Position numbers and translations under genes: made by a program. DNA of 14,952 nt, taken from contig JAUZPW010000012.1 in NCBI GenBank assembly GCA_030705725.1, positions 1-14,952 on the forward strand, in the 5' to 3' direction. Below are positions 1 through 5,796 of the stretch, piece by piece. The notes under the pieces were generated by a model. It was not told the DNA's origin. It ran no database searches and saw nothing but the letters and a program-made list of their open reading frames with translations. This stretch comes from Bacillota bacterium (GTDB lineage Bacteria; Bacillota; Clostridia; Oscillospirales; Butyricicoccaceae). Within the stretch, counting starts at the first letter, position 1; each line of letters starts with the position of its first letter.

Positions 1-1
1 G

Positions 2-39
2 AAAAACCTCCTGTCGTAGTTTTATCCTACGACAGGAGG
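2..39 (-). terminator. Intrinsic terminator downstream of glutamate dehydrogenase
   Basis: Perfect 13-bp inverted repeat, arms 7-19 and 27-39, with a 7-nt loop. Read on the minus strand it is followed by five T residues (positions 6 to 2), the form of a rho-independent terminator. It lies about 65 nt past the glutamate dehydrogenase stop codon. The plus-strand side has only a short CCTTTT tail, so it may also stop transcription arriving from the left, but less convincingly. Confidence 0.85.
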
Positions 40-103
40 CCTTTTCATTTCAATGTCCGTTTCGCGTGGTGCGGAGCATAAAACAGCCCCTTAAGTTTTT
101 ATA

Positions 104-1360
104 TTACGGGAATATGCCGCGGATTTTTTTCGCTTTCACGATTCTGCGAAGGGCGACCATGTTGGCTCCCATTCTCAGGGTCGTGTTGTGATTTTTGCTT
201 TCATCCCATACTTCGCTAAACGCTTTTGTAATGATTCTCTCAAGCTTGCTGTTCACTTCCGCCTCGTCCCACATGAGAGACTGGATGTTCTGCACCCACT
301 CGAAGTATGATACGATAACGCCTCCGGAGTTCGCGAGAATATCCGGCACAAGGGTGATTCCCTTTTTCTCAAATATCTCGTCGGCTTCTGCCGTAGTCGG
401 GCCGTTGGCGCCCTCGACGATTATTTTGGCTTTCACCTTATCAGCGTTTTTCGCGCTAAGCTGGTTTTCAAGAGCCGCAGGAATCAGGACATCGCAGTCG
501 CAGGTAAGAAGCTCATCGTTGGTTATGCGCTTGGCGCCTTCAACTTCGTAATCCTTGAGCAGCCTGCGGGTTTTAACATACTGGTAAATCTCTTCAAAGT
601 TCAGACCTTCCGCTTTATAGAAGCCTCCGGAAACATCTGAAACGGCTATAATCTTTAATCCAAGTCGGCTTAAAAGGAGTGCCGCGGTCGAGCCGACGTT
701 TCCCATACCCTGAACGGCTACTCTGACGGTTTTGGGGTCTATTCCCATGCGGCTCAAGAGTTCTCTCGTGACAAACATAACGCCGCGTCCGGTCGCTTCC
801 GGTCTTCCCAGCGATCCGCCAATATCAAACGGTTTCCCTGTAACCACGCCCGGAACCGTATATCCGTGCATCATGCTGTATGTATCCATTATCCAGCCCA
901 TTATCTGACCGTTCGTGTTGACGTCCGGCGCGGGAATATCCTTTTCCGGGCCTATAATAGGCAGTATTGCCGCCGTATACCTTCTTGTGAGCCTCCTGAG
1001 CTCGGCCTCGGAGAGCTGAGAGGGGTCAACCTTAACGCCGCCCTTGGCGCCGCCGTAAGGGATGTTTGCAACCGCGCATTTAAGGGACATCCACGCGGCA
1101 AGGGCCTTTACCTCGTCCATATCCACATCCTGATGGTACCTGATTCCGCCTTTGCAGGGGCCCCTGGAGCTGGAATGCTGTACACGGTACCCTTCAAAGA
1201 CTTTTACTGTTCCGTCGTCCATTTCGACCGGAATCGACACCTTTAATTCGCGTTCGGGGTACTTCAGTGCTTCGTAATCTCTTTTTTCGAGCTTGAGCAT
1301 CGTCGCCGCTTTTTCCATGACTTCAAGCATATTTTCGTATGGATTGTATTTACCGCTCAT
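104..1360 (-). CDS. gdhA: Glu/Leu/Phe/Val-type glutamate dehydrogenase, probably NAD-dependent
   Basis: Cytoplasmic enzyme for reversible oxidative deamination of glutamate to 2-oxoglutarate and ammonia. The 418 residues match the hexameric small-subunit family. Residues K70 (GPCKGG), K94 (MSLKCA), K106 (PYGGAKGG) and D146 (PAPDV) have the same mutual spacing (24, 12, 40) as K89, K113, K125 and D165 of the Clostridium symbiosum enzyme; these are the substrate-binding and catalytic residues. The Rossmann motif GMGNVGS lies at 218-224, and D242 at the end of the next strand favours NAD over NADP (inference). The frame is open up to a GTG at 1378, but ATG 1360 is chosen because a GGAGG site sits 6 nt upstream of it and the promoter start point falls near 1385. 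It is a single-gene unit with its own promoter and terminator, divergent from the SLH protein. Family call is very secure; direction and cofactor less so. Confidence 0.97.
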   Translation of the reverse strand: MSGKYNPYENMLEVMEKAATMLKLEKRDYEALKYPERELKVSIPVEMDDGTVKVFEGYRVQHSSSRGPCKGGIRYHQDVDMDEVKALAAWMSLKCAVANIPYGGAKGGVKVDPSQLSEAELRRLTRRYTAAILPIIGPEKDIPAPDVNTNGQIMGWIMDTYSMMHGYTVPGVVTGKPFDIGGSLGRPEATGRGVMFVTRELLSRMGIDPKTVRVAVQGMGNVGSTAALLLSRLGLKIIAVSDVSGGFYKAEGLNFEEIYQYVKTRRLLKDYEVEGAKRITNDELLTCDCDVLIPAALENQLSAKNADKVKAKIIVEGANGPTTAEADEIFEKKGITLVPDILANSGGVIVSYFEWVQNIQSLMWDEAEVNSKLERIITKAFSEVWDESKNHNTTLRMGANMVALRRIVKAKKIRGIFP

Positions 1361-1366
1361 ATGTAT

Positions 1367-1371
1367 CCTCC
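1367..1371 (-). promoter_or_regulatory. Ribosome binding site that fixes the gdh start
   Basis: GGAGG on the minus strand, 6 nt before ATG 1360. No comparable site precedes the GTG at 1378, so the protein should begin MSGKYNPYEN. Confidence 0.85.
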
Positions 1372-1391
1372 GTTCCACATCGTTTATCCAA

Positions 1392-1420
1392 AATATACTC
1401 TAATTATTTTATGCTGTCAA
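1392..1420 (-). promoter_or_regulatory. Sigma-A promoter of glutamate dehydrogenase
   Basis: On the minus strand a perfect TTGACA (-35, positions 1420-1415), a 17-nt spacer and TATATT (-10, positions 1397-1392). The predicted start near 1385 gives a 5' leader of about 25 nt, too short for a riboswitch. The near-consensus form suggests strong basal expression. Confidence 0.85.
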
Positions 1421-1538
1421 TCATTTTTGATGCAGTTTTTGCATCTTTTTTCTTTTTTTATTTTTATTGCAATTTATATTGCATAATTCTTCGATTTTTA
1501 TAGAAAACGACAGTAAAATATTTCCTTCATTTTCTGCC

Positions 1539-1567
1539 TTGAAAGAGTTTCCATAAATGGTTATAAT
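1539..1567 (+). promoter_or_regulatory. Sigma-A promoter of the SLH/phosphodiester glycosidase gene
   Basis: TTGAAA at 1539-1544, a 17-nt spacer and a perfect TATAAT at 1562-1567. The predicted start is about 1574. The ATG at 1557 in the same frame lies inside this promoter, upstream of the transcription start, which rules it out as the translation start. Confidence 0.8.
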
Positions 1568-1610
1568 GATTTACATAATATTTCTGTTACCGCAGGGCAA
1601 TTTTTTTATT

Positions 1611-1616
1611 AAGGAG
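1611..1616 (+). promoter_or_regulatory. Ribosome binding site of the SLH protein
   Basis: AAGGAG located 6 nt before ATG 1623. It decides the start in favour of 1623 over the in-frame ATG at 1557, and yields an N-terminus that is a clean signal peptide. Confidence 0.85.
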
Positions 1617-1622
1617 AGAATC

Positions 1623-4600
1623 ATGCATCCGCTTACCAAAATCAAACGTTTCGCTTCTTCATTTTTAGCCGCATCTTTCCTGCTTTCCGTAACTGCCTAT
1701 GCTACTCTCGGTGATCCTCTATACGACACTTCGCTGATACTTTCAGACAATGCGGTATTCGAAACCTCAACCGCCTATCACCCTCAAAACGGACTGGAAA
1801 ACGCCTTCTTTCTGCAATACAGCCCGGGCGGGGCCGTTACGCCGGTTGTCGCATACGGTTCAAAGCTATACGGGCGGTCAAACATAAATACCGTTGCATC
1901 TTACATAAAAGACAGCACTGGCAAAACAGTAGTCGGCGGTATAAACGGCGATTTTTTTATGCTTGAAACCGGCATACCTGTCGGACTTTCCGTAACAGAC
2001 GGCGTACTGCGTTCTTCCGACGCATGGCAGAATGCGGCCGGCTTTATGGAGGACGGCTCGGCAATCATCGGCACGCCGCACCTTTCCATGAGCGTTTACG
2101 ATGAATCGACACAGGTTTCAATTCCCGTTATGTATTTTAATAAGGCCCGCACAAAGGCCGGAGTCTACCTCTTTAACGAGGATTTCTCGGCGCAGACTCA
2201 TATTTCGTCAAAAGGTGTTAACGTTGTCCTTCAAAAGCAGGAGGACAAGCCTGTTAAAATCGGCGATACCATGATGCTTTCCGTTGTCAGCGTCGCGGAA
2301 ACCTCCGTATCAACCCCGATTGCGGCGGGACAAATGATTCTAACTGTTGACTCAACCGGGCCTGCGGAGCGTGTTGCACAGCTTAAAGCGCTGAAGCCCG
2401 GCGCTTCGGTTAAGCTTAGCATCAACCCGACTGATGACGCCAGATGGAACGACATTAAATACGGCATCGGCGGCGGAAAGATTCTCGTTCAGGACGGTCA
2501 GGTAACAGGCGGGCTCGAAAACGACGTATTTCCCCATACCGCCGTCGGGATAAAGAGCGACGGCTCCGTTATCCTTTTTGCCGTGGACGGCAGGCAGACA
2601 GGCTATTCAGCCGGTATTTCCCAGCAGGATCTGGCTTCGCACATGTTAAGCCTCGGCTGCGTATACGCAATGAACTTAGACGGCGGCGGCTCGACCACCC
2701 TGGGAGTTGTTTATCCGGGCGATACCAATCTTTCCACGGCGAATTCACCGTCTGACGGCACGCTTCGCAAATGCGCCAATTATCTGATGCTTGTCAATAA
2801 CGCGGAGCCTACCGGACAATTGGCGAAGCTTTACATTTATCCTTACGATATGGCAATGCTCGCGGGAGCTTCCGAAGCTATAAGCATCAAAGCGGTCGAC
2901 TCGGCCTATTTTCCCGTCAACACGCCGGACAATATAGAGTACGACGTACCGCAGGAACTAGGCAGGGTTGAAAACGGGCGCTTTTATTCGCAGAGCAGCG
3001 CAGCGGAAGGCGAAATTACCGCTCGCACTTCCGACGGTATCTCCGGCACCGCGAAAGTTCATATATATGACAGCGCGGACGTTTTAACACTTCATAAAAG
3101 CGGTGAAACGGCAAACCTCACTTCCCTGTCCTTAAATCCCGGAGACGCGGTTGATATCGACGTTTTTGCGTATTTGAACCGGCGCAGGCTGATATGCGAC
3201 GACAGCCTTTTTACCTTTAAGGCCGACGGCGGTATAGGCAGCATAGACGCTGCGGGCAAATTTACGGCGACCGACGCTATGGGGTCAACGGGCACCATCA
3301 CCGTATCCTATAAAAGCGGAATCAGCGTCTCACTTCCCGTATCTGTCGGCAAAGCGCCCGAACTGATAGACAACTTTAACTCCAACGCCGGCCGCTGGGC
3401 TGCAGCCGCCGGCACGCCCGCAGGGGTCGCCGCAGTTTCAACCGCAACCGGTTATTCGCTTGTCAAATACGGCACAGGGGCCTTGTCGCTCAGCTATAAC
3501 TTTGCGGCGTCCGAAGGCACAAAGAGCATAAGCATCGTGCCTGCCGCGGGAACGGTTGCGCTTCCGGGCGGTCCCGGCAACGTAAGCCTCTGGGTTTGCG
3601 GTGACGGTTCCTCAAATGTACTGTCGCTTAATACGGTGGACTCCTCTGGCAAGCCTCTGCCCCCGAAGAACAGTTATATCATGGATTTTACAGGCTATAA
3701 GCAGCTTTCGTTCACTCTGCCGTCTGGCAGCGCTGCGCTTTCAGGTTTCTCGTTCACCCTGGCGGACGGCGGCAAACCTTCCGGCGCTTTGTATTTTGAC
3801 CACGCCCTGGCAAGCTTCGGCGCGGCCTTTACGGACACCGCCGCCCCGGTAGTTGAAATAACCTCTTTCCCGGGTTCGGGAGACAATACCTCGACCCTGG
3901 CCGCTTCAGTAAAGGACGCGGGCGGGGCAGCCCTAAAAAGCCTTGCAATTTCGGTAAAGCTCGACGGAGCCGATATAAAATTCAGCTTAGATCTGGCGAC
4001 GGGCGGAATAAGCGCCGATGTGCCGGAGCTTTCAGCCGGCATGCACCGCATAACAATAACGGCGTCCGATATATCCGGCAACTATTCGCGGGCTTCCGTC
4101 TCCTTCAAATTAAGCGAAAAAGCATCCACTTTCGCTGATATGACCGGGCACTGGTCCTCCCCGTACGTAGACTTCCTGGCGGACAAAAAAATCGCCACCG
4201 GCGAGCTTAAGGGCGAAAAATACTGCTACTCGCCCGAGCGCAATACCACAAGGCTTGAAATGGCCGTTTTTATCGCGAAATATTTGGGCTTGGACATCGA
4301 AAAAAGCTCCGACATAACGCTTCCGTTCGCCGACCTGGGCCAGATTCCCGACTGGGCGCTTCCCTATGTAAAAGCCGCTTACTCAAACGGCATCATACTC
4401 GGCAAAACGAATAACGGCAAAACATATTTTGCGCCGACGGCAAAAATAACAAGAATGGAGACCATGACCATACTCGGGCGCACACTGCCGCAGGGATGCC
4501 AGCATATCGATAATTCATTTAAGGATGCTTCGGATATAGCTCCATGGGCAAAACCGTATATCGAAAACCTCAATTCCCTCGGTATTGTCGCAGGCTATCC

Positions 4601-4673
4601 CGACGGTTCCATACTCCCCTTAAGCAATATCAAGCGCTCCGAAATCGCATCGATGCTGTTTAAGCTTTACTGA
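1623..4673 (+). CDS. Secreted phosphodiester glycosidase (NAGPA-like) with three SLH repeats
   Basis: A 1016-residue exported protein. Residues 1-28 are a signal peptide (basic MHPLTKIKR, hydrophobic core, cleavage likely near AYA). About 75-395 resembles the NAGPA domain (phosphodiester alpha-GlcNAcase family): GGINGDFF at 105-112, HTAVGIKSDG at 305-314, FAVDGR at 319-324 and NLDGGGST at 351-358. About 400-575 looks like bacterial Ig-like folds, 580-735 like a beta-sandwich of carbohydrate-binding type, and 740-830 like another Ig-like module; these three are inferred from pattern only. Three SLH repeats start at FADM 837, FADL 902 and FKDA 966, with TRLE, TRME and KRSE in place of the usual TRAE. 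SLH repeats normally hold proteins on pyruvylated cell-wall polysaccharide, so this enzyme probably acts at the cell surface on a glycan phosphodiester (wall polymer or exopolysaccharide). Substrate unknown. Monocistronic, with its own promoter and terminator. Confidence 0.93.
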   Translation: MHPLTKIKRFASSFLAASFLLSVTAYATLGDPLYDTSLILSDNAVFETSTAYHPQNGLENAFFLQYSPGGAVTPVVAYGSKLYGRSNINTVASYIKDSTGKTVVGGINGDFFMLETGIPVGLSVTDGVLRSSDAWQNAAGFMEDGSAIIGTPHLSMSVYDESTQVSIPVMYFNKARTKAGVYLFNEDFSAQTHISSKGVNVVLQKQEDKPVKIGDTMMLSVVSVAETSVSTPIAAGQMILTVDSTGPAERVAQLKALKPGASVKLSINPTDDARWNDIKYGIGGGKILVQDGQVTGGLENDVFPHTAVGIKSDGSVILFAVDGRQTGYSAGISQQDLASHMLSLGCVYAMNLDGGGSTTLGVVYPGDTNLSTANSPSDGTLRKCANYLMLVNNAEPTGQLAKLYIYPYDMAMLAGASEAISIKAVDSAYFPVNTPDNIEYDVPQELGRVENGRFYSQSSAAEGEITARTSDGISGTAKVHIYDSADVLTLHKSGETANLTSLSLNPGDAVDIDVFAYLNRRRLICDDSLFTFKADGGIGSIDAAGKFTATDAMGSTGTITVSYKSGISVSLPVSVGKAPELIDNFNSNAGRWAAAAGTPAGVAAVSTATGYSLVKYGTGALSLSYNFAASEGTKSISIVPAAGTVALPGGPGNVSLWVCGDGSSNVLSLNTVDSSGKPLPPKNSYIMDFTGYKQLSFTLPSGSAALSGFSFTLADGGKPSGALYFDHALASFGAAFTDTAAPVVEITSFPGSGDNTSTLAASVKDAGGAALKSLAISVKLDGADIKFSLDLATGGISADVPELSAGMHRITITASDISGNYSRASVSFKLSEKASTFADMTGHWSSPYVDFLADKKIATGELKGEKYCYSPERNTTRLEMAVFIAKYLGLDIEKSSDITLPFADLGQIPDWALPYVKAAYSNGIILGKTNNGKTYFAPTAKITRMETMTILGRTLPQGCQHIDNSFKDASDIAPWAKPYIENLNSLGIVAGYPDGSILPLSNIKRSEIASMLFKLY

Positions 4674-4687
4674 CGGAGAATATAAAG

Positions 4688-4738
4688 AATATCCCCCGCC
4701 CGCGGAAAAAGCTTCGGGACGGGGGATATTTCCTTTTT
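4688..4738. terminator. Shared terminator between convergent SLH and YihY genes
   Basis: Arms 4688-4702 and 4715-4730 pair over 15 bp with one unpaired base (A4719), with a GC-rich core of five C/G pairs. On the plus strand it runs into TTTCCTTTTT, a good U tail for the SLH gene. On the minus strand the tail is weak, so it serves the YihY gene less certainly. Confidence 0.8.
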
Positions 4739-4743
4739 CGGAA

Positions 4744-5616
4744 TTACAGGTTTTTATTGTTAAACTCCGATTCGCATTCCTCGTTAAAAGTCGTGATAAT
4801 ATCGTTAAGCTCCGCTCCCATAACAAGCACCACTCCGGTCAGGTAAAGCCAAAGCATCAGCACCATAACAGCGCCGATAGACCCGTAAAGCGCGGAATAG
4901 CGCCCCATGTTCTGCACATAGAATGAAAAGCCCGAAGAAATCAGCACCCAGGACAGCATGGCGAACAGGGCTCCCGGCACCGCCGAGCGGAATGTGACCT
5001 TTTTATTCGGGAAAACGCAGTATATAAAGACCAGCAGAAAAAAGGAATAGACCGCTGCAATTAAGTATCTAAGCCCGTTCCAAAGATAAATAAAGTCCTC
5101 TGTCAGAATCGGTATTCTGACCCAGTCCACAATCGCAAGAAGCACGTTCTTTCCGGTTATCATAATGAAAAACATGACCCCGAAGGATACCATAAACACC
5201 GCGGTAAACCCCAGAGAAAAAATAACATTTCTGATTCCGGGCCTTTTCTTGCGAGCCCTGTAAGCGTTGTTTACTGCGTTTATAAGAGAATCTACAGCAC
5301 GGGAGAAGAAATAAAGGGTCAAAACAAGCCCCATATAAAGCAGGGTTTTGCTTTCAAATCTGCCTATATAGCCGAAATATTCGTTTGCGATCGTCCTTAC
5401 GTCCGGCGGCACCATCTTGAGAAAGCCCTCGATGTTTTCAAACCTGATGTCGAACGTCGCAATCAGAAGGTTCGCGAATATAAGCAGCGGAAAAAACGAA
5501 AACAGAAAAAAATATGCAAGCTCCGCTCCCGTCTTTGAAACAGCGTCTCTGAAATAACGCTTTATAAGCCTGCGTATTATAAAAACGCATTTACCCTTAA
5601 CCGGTTTCCTGTCCAA
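4744..5616 (-). CDS. YihY/BrkB-family (UPF0761) inner membrane protein
   Basis: A 290-residue polytopic membrane protein of the YihY/virulence factor BrkB family, about six hydrophobic segments. Family marks include the N-terminal AELAYFFLFSFFPLLIF stretch, the YFFSRAVDSLINAVNNAY segment near 105, and the C-terminal YGSIGAVMVLMLWLY followed by GAELN near 240-275. The old labels (ribonuclease BN, serum-resistance factor) are not supported for the family; its molecular role is unsettled, with transport or envelope functions proposed. The start is TTG: no ATG or GTG lies in frame between it and the upstream stop, and an AAAGGA site sits about 10 nt upstream. It is a lone gene, divergent from the activase operon and convergent with the SLH gene. 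Its acidic tail (EECESEF) is cytoplasmic by inference. Confidence 0.93.
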   Translation of the reverse strand: MDRKPVKGKCVFIIRRLIKRYFRDAVSKTGAELAYFFLFSFFPLLIFANLLIATFDIRFENIEGFLKMVPPDVRTIANEYFGYIGRFESKTLLYMGLVLTLYFFSRAVDSLINAVNNAYRARKKRPGIRNVIFSLGFTAVFMVSFGVMFFIMITGKNVLLAIVDWVRIPILTEDFIYLWNGLRYLIAAVYSFFLLVFIYCVFPNKKVTFRSAVPGALFAMLSWVLISSGFSFYVQNMGRYSALYGSIGAVMVLMLWLYLTGVVLVMGAELNDIITTFNEECESEFNNKNL

Positions 5617-5733
5617 AGACGACCATTCCTTTCGTTCGGCCCTGATGCAAAAATGCCCTGTTTTCTTGCGGCTTGAGGTTTTTATTATATATTATACTAT
5701 CTTTTTTAACCCGAACCATACAATTATTTGGGA

Positions 5734-5762
5734 TTGAAACTTTTATTCTTTTCGTATATCAT
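5734..5762 (+). promoter_or_regulatory. Sigma-A promoter of the activase-transporter operon
   Basis: TTGAAA at 5734-5739, 17-nt spacer, TATCAT at 5757-5762 (five of six to consensus). The predicted start near 5769 leaves a leader of about 28 nt. A GGTGG at 5786-5790 serves as ribosome binding site 6 nt before ATG 5797. Confidence 0.75.
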
Positions 5763-5796
5763 GTAGATTAATGAATTCGGTGTACGGTGGTTTTAT

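Noticed and set aside
7..39. Hairpin as an anti-Shine-Dalgarno or regulatory element because it contains AGGAGG
   Set aside because: Its place just past the gdh stop and its T tail fit a plain terminator; no start codon follows it within the usual spacing.
195..551. Plus-strand open frame opposite glutamate dehydrogenase
   Set aside because: It lies wholly opposite a well-conserved gene, has no recognisable family or ribosome binding site, and is a shadow of the codon pattern.
1557..1622. N-terminal extension of the SLH protein from ATG 1557
   Set aside because: The codon lies within the promoter, upstream of the predicted transcription start, and the true signal peptide starts at 1623 behind AAGGAG.
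3695..4081. Minus-strand open frame of 128 codons inside the SLH protein gene
   Set aside because: Antisense shadow of a GC-rich Ala/Gly/Ser coding stretch, no family resemblance.
5617..5796. Possible riboswitch or leader RNA upstream of the activase operon
   Set aside because: The predicted transcript leader is only about 28 nt, too short for a structured leader, and the rest is the divergent promoter region.
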